A DNA stretch of 37,594 nt. Source: a virus. The DNA lies in IMG/VR virus record IMGVR_UViG_3300020156_000063, positions 1-37,594 of that record. One strand, written 5' to 3'. The notes beneath the pieces were generated by a model, which made no database searches, had not been told where the DNA came from, and saw nothing but the letters and a program-made list of their open reading frames with translations. The position numbers and the translations under genes were made by a program. Below are positions 1-6,906 of the stretch, in pieces (position 1 is the stretch's first letter; each line of letters begins with the position of its first letter).

Positions 1-1
1 G

Positions 2-1408
2 GCGGACGTCGAGCTGTTCACGACCAACCTGGTCGCGGCGGTTGAGGCCATCTTCGAGAAAGCCACCCTGCCGGACGGATATATCGGCTCCACGAACGTA
101 GACGGCTATGCGCTCGCCTTCATCGACAAGTACGGGCGCCTACCCGGTGGCCTGCTGGACGATGGCACATGGCGGATGCGCGCGGCGGAGTTCGACATCC
201 TGAACGGCGTCGCGGTCAGCGATATCCTGGGCGGGTCAGGCAGCGGCTCCGGAGCGGTGGCGCGCGGCTACTTCGATTCCACCTACAATCACGTCATCGC
301 CTACGGCCAGTCGCGATCCTGCGGTTCCTTTGCCCAACCCGCGATCAGCCTGACGCAGCCCTACGACAACGTCATGTTCAACGGCGGCGTTCGGGCCGGC
401 ATCAGCATGTCGAGCTTCGTGCCGCTCGTGGAGGCCGACCTGAGCGCACTGGGCGAAACGCCCATTGCGGGAATGACCAAGTCCATCGTCGACCGCATCC
501 TGTCGGTCCACGGCATCGCCTTCGATGAGCACGAGTATGTGTTGCTGGGAAGCTGCGCGGGGTCTGGCGGTCTTTCCATCGCACAGCTCAGTTCCGGCAG
601 CAGCAATTTCACCGATCTGTGCGGCCAGATCACCGCCGGCAGAACGGTGGCCCATGGGCTGAACAAGTCGATTGCGCCACGGGCTGTCACCTGGTCGCAG
701 GGTGAGACCGACTATTCGCTGTCGACCTCGGGCGCGACCTACTACACGGCGCTGCAGACCCTGCTTGCGGATATCAACGCTCACGTCGCCAGCGTATACG
801 GCGCCGGCCGGTCGATGGTCATGATCATGGACCAGGTGAACGGCCACGCCACCTACGGCCACGCCAACGACCCCTACATCGCGCTAAAGCAGCTCGAAGC
901 GGCCCGCAACCTGACCGGCTTCTATATGGCCTGCCCGACCTACATCTTCCCACGGTCGTCGGGCGTCCACCACACCGCGGCCGGCAGCAAGTGGCTCGGC
1001 GCCTACTTCGGCCGCGCCTACGAGAAGATCTGCGTGCGCCGGGAGACGTGGGAGCCGCTGTGGCCCATCGCCACCGAATATGCCGGCCAGGCGGCCTACG
1101 TCACCTTCAACATGCCCGAAGGCGGCAAACTGGAGTGGGACACCACGCAGTATGCAGCCCAGCTCAACAAGGGCTTCAGCGCCGTGAACGGATCGGGCGT
1201 CGCCCATTCGATCACCAGCGTCGACATCGTCAGCACGGACACCGTGAGGATCGAAAGCGCCTCGGCGTTCTCGCCGACGCACAAGGTTCGCTTCGGCTTC
1301 GGTGACGGCGGGAACCTGCGCGACAATACCGGCGACGTTTTCGATCCCACCGGAATCAACAAGCGGACCGACAACTGGTCCGTCATCTTCGAAGAAACCC
1401 TGGCCTAA
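2..1408 (+). CDS. Tail-associated SGNH hydrolase / sialate O-acetylesterase-like protein (5' end outside window)
   Basis: The frame is open from the second base of the window, so the true start lies to the left; 468 codons are visible. About 100 residues in is an AYGQS motif, like the GQS nucleophile block of sialate O-acetylesterase (SASA) family SGNH hydrolases. It is followed by WSQGETD, matching the W-x-QGE-x-D block, and near residue 320 by VHHTAAGSKWLG, which fits the catalytic-His block. The C-terminal 120 residues look like a beta-rich accessory domain. In phages such proteins sit on tail fibres or spikes and deacetylate surface polysaccharide; that role here is inferred from motifs and from the next gene being lectin-like. 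An internal ATG at 176 exists, but the upstream residues read as normal protein, so it is probably not the start. Confidence 0.75.
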   Translation, partial: ADVELFTTNLVAAVEAIFEKATLPDGYIGSTNVDGYALAFIDKYGRLPGGLLDDGTWRMRAAEFDILNGVAVSDILGGSGSGSGAVARGYFDSTYNHVIAYGQSRSCGSFAQPAISLTQPYDNVMFNGGVRAGISMSSFVPLVEADLSALGETPIAGMTKSIVDRILSVHGIAFDEHEYVLLGSCAGSGGLSIAQLSSGSSNFTDLCGQITAGRTVAHGLNKSIAPRAVTWSQGETDYSLSTSGATYYTALQTLLADINAHVASVYGAGRSMVMIMDQVNGHATYGHANDPYIALKQLEAARNLTGFYMACPTYIFPRSSGVHHTAAGSKWLGAYFGRAYEKICVRRETWEPLWPIATEYAGQAAYVTFNMPEGGKLEWDTTQYAAQLNKGFSAVNGSGVAHSITSVDIVSTDTVRIESASAFSPTHKVRFGFGDGGNLRDNTGDVFDPTGINKRTDNWSVIFEETLA

Positions 1409-1417
1409 AGGACTTCC

Positions 1418-2176
1418 ATGAGCGCCCTTTCCATCCGCTTCAGCGACGCCGCCCTGGACCACGCGACCGAGGCCCTGACGATCGTCGACCTCGACGGTCT
1501 GATCTACGAGGGCAAGTTCGGCACGAAGAACCTGTTCGACGAGTCCGAGGACTGGAGCCTGAAGAACCTTGCCGACCGCAACACGGACGCTGTTCTCAGC
1601 GGCTCGCCGATCTTCAGCGACCATTCCGTGAAGATCTCGTCTGGCGCGCAGGGCGGTGGTCCATACGGCATCGACGCCAATGTCATTCCTGGCGCGTACG
1701 GCGATGTGACCATGGCCTGCCTGGTGAGGAAGCCGGCGCTGGGTACTTCAGGCGAGATCATGGGCACGGTGGGCAGCAGCTACATCGCGATTGCCTACAG
1801 CACGAATGCCTGGCGCTTCTTCAACAGCCAAAGCGGGACCACGCCGGCCATTGCGGCCGTCAGCAATCCGGATACCGCCGACACCGATTACTGGTTCGTG
1901 ATCGGCTGGGGCGCGGCCCTGGACTACCCCAACATCGCGGTCGGTAACGCCGACGCGATGGTCGCGGGCACGGCTGGCACGACGAAGGGCTCCACGCGGC
2001 ATACCACCAACCACCTGAAGATCGGCACCTCGCTGGGCATCGGCAACGCGCAGATCGAGGTGGCCTGGGCGGCGGCTTGGAGCCGCATACTCGACGCCGA
2101 CGAACGCCTGGCTCAGTACCTGCGCATCAAGCAATGGGCAGCCGACAATACCGGCGGCGCCGTGGTCGTCAACTAG
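1418..2176 (+). CDS. Concanavalin A/LamG-like tail protein
   Basis: 252 residues; ATG preceded by AAAGGA nine bases after the esterase stop, so the two are co-transcribed. The C-terminal part (about residues 80-245) is Gly/Ala/Thr-rich beta-type sequence. It ends with AAAWSRILDADERLAQY, the signature seen at the end of LamG/concanavalin-like jelly-roll domains in phage tail proteins. Such domains bind carbohydrate, so a receptor-binding or fibre-tip role beside the esterase is likely. The N-terminus (SIRFSDAALD) is of unknown type. The fold is inferred from pattern only. Confidence 0.6.
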   Translation: MSALSIRFSDAALDHATEALTIVDLDGLIYEGKFGTKNLFDESEDWSLKNLADRNTDAVLSGSPIFSDHSVKISSGAQGGGPYGIDANVIPGAYGDVTMACLVRKPALGTSGEIMGTVGSSYIAIAYSTNAWRFFNSQSGTTPAIAAVSNPDTADTDYWFVIGWGAALDYPNIAVGNADAMVAGTAGTTKGSTRHTTNHLKIGTSLGIGNAQIEVAWAAAWSRILDADERLAQYLRIKQWAADNTGGAVVVN

Positions 2177-2190
2177 TTTTCACCAAACGG

Positions 2191-2219
2191 TTGATTTTCC
2201 GCCGCGGCCGGGGTAGGCT
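2191..2219 (+). promoter_or_regulatory. Sigma70-like promoter before the membrane-anchored HExxH gene
   Basis: TTGATT (2191-2196), 17-base spacer, TAGGCT (2214-2219), with the ATG at 2226 so the transcript would be almost leaderless. It lacks the TCAAC-N5-GTTGA palindrome found at the other phage promoters. Confidence 0.4.
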
Positions 2220-2225
2220 GCGCAG

Positions 2226-2660
2226 ATGCGGAACGCGGTTGTGTCGCTGGTGGTGGTGCTGGTCCTCACGGTCGGTTTGCTGATCGTGAGCCGGGCGCTT
2301 CCACCCGCGGACGCGGCCCAGGCCCAGACGGCCCAGTGCGTTCCACCGCAGCCGATGGCGGTCACGCCGGGGATGCCTCCGAACGCCACCTATCTCAGCG
2401 ACGGCCGAGCGCCCGAGCGGTTCCGCGCCGACCGCACGATCACGATCCAGTTCGAGTCCCCGGAAGCGGTGAACCGGATCTGCAGCAACGGGCGGCCGAT
2501 CTGCGGCTACCAGTTCATGGCCTGCTTCATTCCAGGTCCGCTAGGCCGGCGCATTATCATGCCGAACCCGAACAGCTATCCCGACGACGACCCCTACGCC
2601 CACCTGCTCGCGCACGAGCTGGCCCATGTGAACGGCTGGCCGGGCTGGCACGGCGAATGA
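2226..2660 (+). CDS. Membrane-anchored small protein with HExxH zincin motif
   Basis: 144 residues. Residues 4-24 form one hydrophobic segment with an Ala-rich end, which is either a signal anchor or a cleavable signal peptide. The remainder would be periplasmic and has four Cys (near residues 38, 85, 92 and 99), compatible with disulphides. Near the C-terminus HELAHVNGWPGWHG carries an HExxH zinc-binding motif with a further His, like the short metallopeptidase-like proteins found in some phages. No full peptidase family is recognised. It sits between tail and integrase genes with its own promoter-like sequence. A role in host entry, lysis or superinfection control is possible but unsupported. 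There is no strong Shine-Dalgarno, so the start is moderately sure. Confidence 0.65.
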   Translation: MRNAVVSLVVVLVLTVGLLIVSRALPPADAAQAQTAQCVPPQPMAVTPGMPPNATYLSDGRAPERFRADRTITIQFESPEAVNRICSNGRPICGYQFMACFIPGPLGRRIIMPNPNSYPDDDPYAHLLAHELAHVNGWPGWHGE

Positions 2661-2686
2661 TCGCGTTCAAACCGCGTTAAGGGCAG

Positions 2687-2728
2687 TTTCAACTTTCTAT
2701 TGACGGCATGGGTTGATAATCCTACGGT
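2687..2728 (+). promoter_or_regulatory. Promoter P1 with the phage-wide palindromic operator
   Basis: TTTCAACTTTCTATTGAC (2687-2704) overlaps a -35 box TTGACG (2700-2705). After a 17-base spacer comes TACGGT (2723-2728). The palindrome TCAAC-N5-ATTGA has one mismatch from the consensus seen at the minus-strand promoters. It would drive the three small plus-strand genes starting at 2765. Confidence 0.65.
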
Positions 2729-2750
2729 GCGACTCGCAACTGAGTTCACT

Positions 2751-2768
2751 ATGGGGTTTGTCCAATGA
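2751..2768 (+). other. Possible five-codon leader ORF
   Basis: ATG GGG TTT GTC CAA TGA lies between P1 and the gene at 2765, and its stop overlaps that gene's ATG. The GGGG of its second codon is also the only Shine-Dalgarno-like stretch for the gene at 2765. It may be chance. Confidence 0.15.
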
Positions 2769-3034
2769 AGCCACACCTGACCGTGGTCGCCAACACGGCG
2801 GTCGCCGACCGGATCGAGGAGGTTCGCCGCGCCACAGCGGCGGCCAAGGAGGGCGGCCTGACGCTCGCCTGTGACCTGGCGGAGAAGGTCGACGACCTGG
2901 GCCGCCATGCCGATGAGATCGCGCGCCTGGGCGACAACGTTCCGGTGGGCATCCGCGAGGAGGCCCGCCAGCTCGTCTCCGGCCTCGTGGCCTCGGCGCA
3001 GCGGATGCGCGTCATCCTGTCGAGGGCGCAATGA
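2765..3034 (+). CDS. Small helical protein, unknown function
   Basis: 89 residues with no recognised domain. From about residue 13 onward it is rich in Ala, Glu, Asp and Arg with heptad-like hydrophobics, so it is probably all-helical. The start is the first ATG after P1, with GGGG about 10 bases upstream. Its stop overlaps the ATG of the next gene by four bases, and that gene in turn overlaps a third, so the three form one tightly coupled operon. Cytoplasmic; function unknown. Confidence 0.7.
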   Translation: MKPHLTVVANTAVADRIEEVRRATAAAKEGGLTLACDLAEKVDDLGRHADEIARLGDNVPVGIREEARQLVSGLVASAQRMRVILSRAQ

Positions 3035-3276
3035 CCGAGCCCACCATCGTCAACACGATCGACACGCGGGTCTGCATCGGCGGGCCGGCGGACGGGATGC
3101 GCTACGGCGTCCTGAACGGGATCAAGCGGGTTGAGGTAGAGCACGGTTCCGGGTCCAAGGCGTTCTATGTCGAGGAGATCCTAAACGGCAAGGCGATGGC
3201 GTTCACCTTCTGGCGGTGGGAGCCGATGCCGTGCGACGAGGCGCTGATGCGACTGTTCAAGGGGTACAAGCCATGA
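3031..3276 (+). CDS. Small conserved-type phage protein, unknown function
   Basis: 81 residues; its ATG overlaps the preceding TGA (ATGA). The CIGGPADGMRYGV stretch near residue 15 recalls small phage proteins with a GGPADG motif, but I know no function for them. The rest looks like a small alpha/beta protein (FYVEEI, FTFWRWEP). It is the middle gene of the P1 operon. Confidence 0.7.
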   Translation: MTEPTIVNTIDTRVCIGGPADGMRYGVLNGIKRVEVEHGSGSKAFYVEEILNGKAMAFTFWRWEPMPCDEALMRLFKGYKP

Positions 3277-3452
3277 GAGTCCTCGTCTACGCGATAGTCG
3301 GCGTCTTCCTGACCGCCGGCCTGCTGGTGGTTACGGCCATCGGCCAGCCGCCACAGCCGACCGCCGAGCAGCGCCAGGCGTGCGCCATGGCGACGGTCTC
3401 CGCGGACCGGGAGACGCTCGCGCGCAGGTTCTGCGATCACGAGGGGCGTTGA
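3273..3452 (+). CDS. Small single-span membrane protein
   Basis: 59 residues. The start is the ATG at 3273 that overlaps the previous stop (ATGA); an upstream ATG at 3216 lies inside the preceding gene and is less likely. Residues 3-24 (VLVYAIVGVFLTAGLLVVTA) form one hydrophobic helix with a short N-terminal side. The remaining 35 residues are polar with two Cys (near 37 and 54). A signal anchor or short exported peptide is likely. It is the last gene of the P1 operon and could be a lysis or superinfection-exclusion peptide, but nothing specific supports either. Confidence 0.65.
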   Translation: MRVLVYAIVGVFLTAGLLVVTAIGQPPQPTAEQRQACAMATVSADRETLARRFCDHEGR

Positions 3453-3609
3453 CACGGTGCTAGATTTGCTGGAGCTGCGGGCTGGGTCCTCGTGGCTTAA
3501 ACGAGTGGCCTCCAAACACCGTCCAGCGTCCAGGCCGTAGGTAGGATTGTAGGCATGACGATAAATCCAACGGCTAATCCGCTCGACCGATCAGGCACTT
3601 AGCCGCCCA

Positions 3610-3633
3610 GTTCGAGCCCTGCCGGGGTCGCCA
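3610..3633 (+). other. attP: Putative attP core resembling a tRNA 3' end
   Basis: The segment starts with GTTCGAGCCCTGC and ends with GGGGTCGCCA. This reads as a T-loop, the 3' strand of a T-stem, the 3' strand of an acceptor stem and a CCA end. The bases before it (GCCCA) do not pair properly with CCTGC, so it is not a full tRNA. P4-type integrases with an N-terminal DUF4102 domain commonly recombine in tRNA or tmRNA 3' ends. The exact core limits are a guess. Confidence 0.4.
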
Positions 3634-3733
3634 GTCCAGGTTCCAGGCCGTCCCATACCGTCCCGAAAAACCGTTAACCACCAAGGCATTGAGTGCCAGG
3701 TGGTCCCGGCCCGACCTCTTGAAGCCCGTGAAT

Positions 3734-3765
3734 CTGTAGGTAGGATATCCCTGCCTTACCTACAG
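3734..3765. repeat. Inverted repeat upstream of the integrase
   Basis: CTGTAGGTA (3734-3742) and TACCTACAG (3757-3765) form a perfect 9-bp inverted repeat with a 14-base centre. Half-sites recur at 3537-3547 and 3777-3785. It could be an integrase arm-type site or an operator for the integrase gene, whose ATG has no Shine-Dalgarno and is directly preceded by one half-site. Confidence 0.55.
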
Positions 3766-3784
3766 CGTTCAGGGGCTTACCTAC

Positions 3785-4972
3785 ATGCCGCTCACCGACG
3801 TCGCCATCCGCAAGCTCCAGACGCCGCCCAGGCCCGTGAAGAAGTTCGATGCCGGCGGGCTCTACCTGCACCTCCAGCCCACCGGCTCGAAGATCTGGCG
3901 GATGAGCTACCGGTTCGCCGGCAAGCAGAACACCATCAGCTTCGGCCGCTACCCGGACGTGACGCTGGGGGATGCCCGTAAGCAGCGGGACGCGGCCAAG
4001 GAGCTGATCGAGGTCGGCTACGACCCGGTCGTGAAGCGCCAGCAGGAGCGCGAGCGGGCCATGTTCGCCGCGGCCAACACCTTCGAGGAGATCGGCCGGG
4101 AGTGGCAGGAGAAGCGGCTTAAGGAAGATTTAAGCCATTCGGCCCGCCGCAAGGATACACAGATGCTTAACCATCATGCGTATCCGGCGCTGGGGTCGCG
4201 GCGCATCGTCGAAATCACCGCGCCCGAGATCCTGGCCCTGATTCGCCGGGTCGAGGCCAAGGGGGCCACCGAGACCGCCCACCGGCTGCGCGGCACGATC
4301 AGCCGGGTGTTTCGCTACGCCATCGCCACCGGCCGGGCCGAGCGCGATCCGGCCGCGGCCCTGGTCGGCGCGTTGGTCGCCCACAACACCACCCACCACG
4401 CCGCGCTGTTCGAGCCGAAGGCCATCGGCGGCCTCATGCGGGCGATCGAGGGCTACGACGCCGCCGTGACGCGGGCGGCCCTCAAGCTGCAGGTCCACAC
4501 CTTCGTCCGGCCGAGCGAGCTGCGGCTGGCCGAGTGGACCGAGTTCGACCTGGATGGGGCGCTGTGGACGATCCCGGAAGGCCGCATGAAGATGGCCCGC
4601 AAGCACCTGGTCCCGCTGTCGCCGCAGGTGGTGGCGGTCCTGCGCGAGCTGCACACCATCACAGGGGAGGGGCGTTACCTGTTCCCCTCGATGCTGGGCG
4701 GCCGGCGGCCGATGTCCGACGCCACCGTCAACGCGGCCCTGCGGCGGATGGGCTACACCAAGGACCAGGTGGTCGGGCACGGCTTCCGGCGGACGGCCAG
4801 CACGATCCTGAACGAGTCGGGGCTGTTCAATTCGGATGCGATCGAGCGGCAACTGGCTCACGTCGATGGCGGGGTGCGCGGCATCTACAACGCCGCGGAG
4901 TACCTGCCCGAGCGGACGCGGATGATGACGTGGTATAGCGAGTGGCTCGACGCCCAGCGGGACCAGAGGTGA
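3785..4972 (+). CDS. int: P4-type tyrosine integrase
   Basis: 395 residues, the usual length for the DUF4102/P4 integrase group. Residues 1-85 form the DUF4102 arm-binding domain (MPLTDVAIRKLQ, FDAGGLYLHL, SFGRYPDVTLGDAR). Next comes a SAM-like core-binding helical domain (about 95-190), then the catalytic domain. The catalytic Arg lies in VRPSELRLAEW near 240, HGFRR (HxxR) near 335, and the nucleophile Tyr in GIYNAAEYL near 365. It integrates and excises the phage genome at an attB, probably a tRNA 3' end. The ATG is abutted by a TTACCTAC repeat instead of a ribosome site, so translation may be weak or the transcript leaderless. The next small gene is coupled by a GTGA overlap. Confidence 0.95.
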   Translation: MPLTDVAIRKLQTPPRPVKKFDAGGLYLHLQPTGSKIWRMSYRFAGKQNTISFGRYPDVTLGDARKQRDAAKELIEVGYDPVVKRQQERERAMFAAANTFEEIGREWQEKRLKEDLSHSARRKDTQMLNHHAYPALGSRRIVEITAPEILALIRRVEAKGATETAHRLRGTISRVFRYAIATGRAERDPAAALVGALVAHNTTHHAALFEPKAIGGLMRAIEGYDAAVTRAALKLQVHTFVRPSELRLAEWTEFDLDGALWTIPEGRMKMARKHLVPLSPQVVAVLRELHTITGEGRYLFPSMLGGRRPMSDATVNAALRRMGYTKDQVVGHGFRRTASTILNESGLFNSDAIERQLAHVDGGVRGIYNAAEYLPERTRMMTWYSEWLDAQRDQR

Positions 4973-5157
4973 GCGGGATTACCTACGCCGTCACCTACAA
5001 CGGCCTTCGCATCGGGGCTGTAGGGAAGCTGGACCGCGGCCCGGTGAAGGCGCGCTGGCTCGCCCTCTCCATTCATGGGGAACAGTCGGCCAGGTTCCGC
5101 ACCCGCGAAGAGGCCAAGGCGTGGATCGTCACGATCCACCGGCAGACGCTGGGGTAG
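4969..5157 (+). CDS. Small protein coupled to the integrase
   Basis: 62 residues with a GTG start at 4969 sharing GTGA with the integrase stop, a standard coupling arrangement. The ATG at 4942 lies within the integrase gene. The pattern ITYAVTYNGLRIGAVGKL then FRTREEAKAWIVTIHRQ suggests a small beta-beta-alpha protein. I do not recognise the family. The position would suit a recombination directionality or integrase-modulating role, but there is no sequence support. Confidence 0.6.
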   Translation: MSGITYAVTYNGLRIGAVGKLDRGPVKARWLALSIHGEQSARFRTREEAKAWIVTIHRQTLG

Positions 5158-5159
5158 GA

Positions 5160-5184
5160 GGGCCGCGCGGTTTCCCGGCGGCCC
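5160..5184. terminator. Hairpin between convergent genes
   Basis: GGGCCGC (5160-5166) and GCGGCCC (5178-5184) form a 7-bp GC stem with an 11-base loop. It lies between the stop at 5157 and the end of the convergent gene at 5192. There is no T-run, so intrinsic termination is uncertain. Confidence 0.35.
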
Positions 5185-5191
5185 AACACCT

Positions 5192-6793
5192 TCAGTCCCA
5201 ACGGTCGATCCGGTAATCGGCCAACCCGTTGCCGTCGAACACGCGCAGCACGATGCCGATCTGCCCCTTGAAGATGCCGAGACCATTGGCCGAGGCTTCG
5301 TCGCGTCCGCCGATCTGTGCCGAGCGGCTAAACGCCTCGATCACCGACCGGACCGGATGCAGTTCGGCACGCATCGTCTCAGGGAACAGAGCGTTGCCCT
5401 GGCCGGTACGGCTGTCCTTGGCGCCGTCGATCACCAGGACGACGCCGCCCTCCACATCCGCGGCCACGGTCGGCTTCGGCACGATCGCGTTCACGTCCGC
5501 CCAGGAACCGCCACGAAGGCCCCAACGCGAGGCAGGGCTGCCACCGTGGTAGAGATACCAGGAGATCGGGTAGCGGTCGTCCTCGCGGTCCCACTTCAGG
5601 ATCGGCGGCGCGTCTGCGTGCTCCGCAGTCAGCATCCCAACGAAATTACCGTGGCCGGGCACCATGACCTGCATACGTCGCGCGGTCGGGAGCACCTTGT
5701 CGACGAACTTCTCCCACGTCATCAGCTTCGCCGGCAGCGTGAGACTCGGAACCTCGGTCGAGTTCTTCGGCTTGAGGTGGGCGAAGATGCCGCCGGTCGA
5801 TTGCCGAGTCTCGTCGCGCTGCGGCTCCCACGTCTTGCGAACCTCATCGAGACGCGCGAACCGGCGCTCCAGCGAGCGGGCGATCCCCATCTTCTCGACC
5901 AGTTGCTCGGCCTGGCGCAGAGTGCCCGAAGACGGGGCCGCCTGTGGGCGCTGGTACTGCAGCGGGTGCATCTTGGCGTTGAAGCGCTTGCTGATGTCGG
6001 CGAAAGCCATCCCGGCGGCGATGTCCTCCAGCAGCGACCCGGTTACGGCCGAGCGTGGATGGCAATAGCCCTCGGGCGCGAGCGTGACCGCCTTCCAGAG
6101 CAGATTGTCGCCGGCACGACCCTTCGGACGCTGGTGTAGATCGCGCAGCCACTGGACGGGCGCGACGAACTTCTCGCTGCGAGCCAGAGCGTCGGCCTTG
6201 AGGACACGCAGCGCCTCGTCGAGCAACTTCGGCTTGAAGTCGGCCAGGCCGCCGAGCACGATTCGACGACGTTCCTTGTTCGCAGCCATCGCCTGTCCCG
6301 GACTCAGGTCGTAACGGCGATGCAGGATCTCACGCGGCGGACGAACGGCGAAGTGCGTCCAGTCGCCCGTCTCCGGCGTGCCCCACACTTCGTCGCGCGA
6401 GAAGAAGGCCGACACGATCTTGGCCGAGCTGACGCGCTTCCGAAGCGCGTCGATCGCCGGATCGTAATAGCCGCCGAGGTCGCCCATCGGCCACATGACG
6501 GGGATCAGGTCGCCGCTGTCGTCCACGGTGACGAGCGTGCCGAACGTCTCGATGAAGCGCTTGCAGGTGTTGCAGTTGTGGTACTGGCGCTCGTCGGCAC
6601 TCGCGGTCGGGAGGTTGTCGAGGTAGAGGTCGAACAGACCGTCCGCGTCGGTACGAAAAATGGGGTTGCCGCCGGCCACCGTCTCGTCGAAGTGGCGCTG
6701 GATTGCACGCAGAACCTGGTCATAGTCGCGATCGGCGAAGTGCTGGTGCGCAGCGCTGTGTCGGTCGCTCTCCTTTGCAGTGGCCGTGATCAT
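5192..6793 (-). CDS. Conserved large phage protein of unknown function
   Basis: 533 residues from an ATG at 6793 with AAGGAG eight bases upstream; in-frame codons above it overlap promoter P2, so the longer reading is rejected. Near residue 73 a CNTCKRF block (CxxC) is preceded by HN and could bind a metal. The middle third is basic and helical. The C-terminal third (MVPGHGNFVGMLTAEH, ISWYLYHGG, NALFPETMRAELH) matches in style a protein I associate with other temperate phage genomes, but whose function I do not know. It is monocistronic behind P2 and convergent with the integrase operon. No nuclease, polymerase or helicase motif was found. Confidence 0.85.
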   Translation of the reverse strand: MITATAKESDRHSAAHQHFADRDYDQVLRAIQRHFDETVAGGNPIFRTDADGLFDLYLDNLPTASADERQYHNCNTCKRFIETFGTLVTVDDSGDLIPVMWPMGDLGGYYDPAIDALRKRVSSAKIVSAFFSRDEVWGTPETGDWTHFAVRPPREILHRRYDLSPGQAMAANKERRRIVLGGLADFKPKLLDEALRVLKADALARSEKFVAPVQWLRDLHQRPKGRAGDNLLWKAVTLAPEGYCHPRSAVTGSLLEDIAAGMAFADISKRFNAKMHPLQYQRPQAAPSSGTLRQAEQLVEKMGIARSLERRFARLDEVRKTWEPQRDETRQSTGGIFAHLKPKNSTEVPSLTLPAKLMTWEKFVDKVLPTARRMQVMVPGHGNFVGMLTAEHADAPPILKWDREDDRYPISWYLYHGGSPASRWGLRGGSWADVNAIVPKPTVAADVEGGVVLVIDGAKDSRTGQGNALFPETMRAELHPVRSVIEAFSRSAQIGGRDEASANGLGIFKGQIGIVLRVFDGNGLADYRIDRWD

Positions 6794-6836
6794 GTCGTTC
6801 TCCTTGTTGGGTCCTCGCAACATCGTTGCAAGTGAA

Positions 6837-6876
6837 GGAGTAGGACAATAAACCCACAGCGTCAACAGAAAGTTGA
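6837..6876 (-). promoter_or_regulatory. Promoter P2 with the phage-wide palindromic operator
   Basis: On the minus strand TTTCAACTTTCTGTTGAC (perfect TCAAC-N5-GTTGA, plus-strand 6862-6876) overlaps the -35 TTGACG (6860-6865). After 17 bases the -10 is TACTCC (6837-6842). It faces the 533-residue gene and is separate from the promoter of the Topo VI A-like operon. Confidence 0.7.
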
Positions 6877-6906
6877 AACAATCTAAGCCGGTTCAGCCCT
6901 GAGGCT

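Larger units (their letters stand above)
3453..3784. other. Non-coding attachment and integrase control region
   Basis: About 330 bases with no credible ORF. It contains a tRNA-3'-end-like segment (3610-3633), an 11-bp direct repeat GTAGGTAGGAT (3537-3547 and 3736-3746), an inverted repeat (3734-3765) and another TTACCTACA touching the integrase ATG (3777-3785). TCCAGGCCGT also occurs twice (near 3529 and 3646). This repeat density next to an integrase is typical of an attP with arm-type sites. Confidence 0.55.

Noticed and set aside
3702-3735. A reverse-oriented tRNA 3' end (TGGTCCCGGCCCGACC) as a second att site
   Set aside because: The supposed T-stem does not pair and the loop is wrong; the segment at 3610-3633 is a better candidate.
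3700-3981. 93-codon ORF overlapping the integrase start
   Set aside because: Alternative frame of the DUF4102 coding region, Arg/Ala/Pro-rich; the integrase frame is unambiguous.
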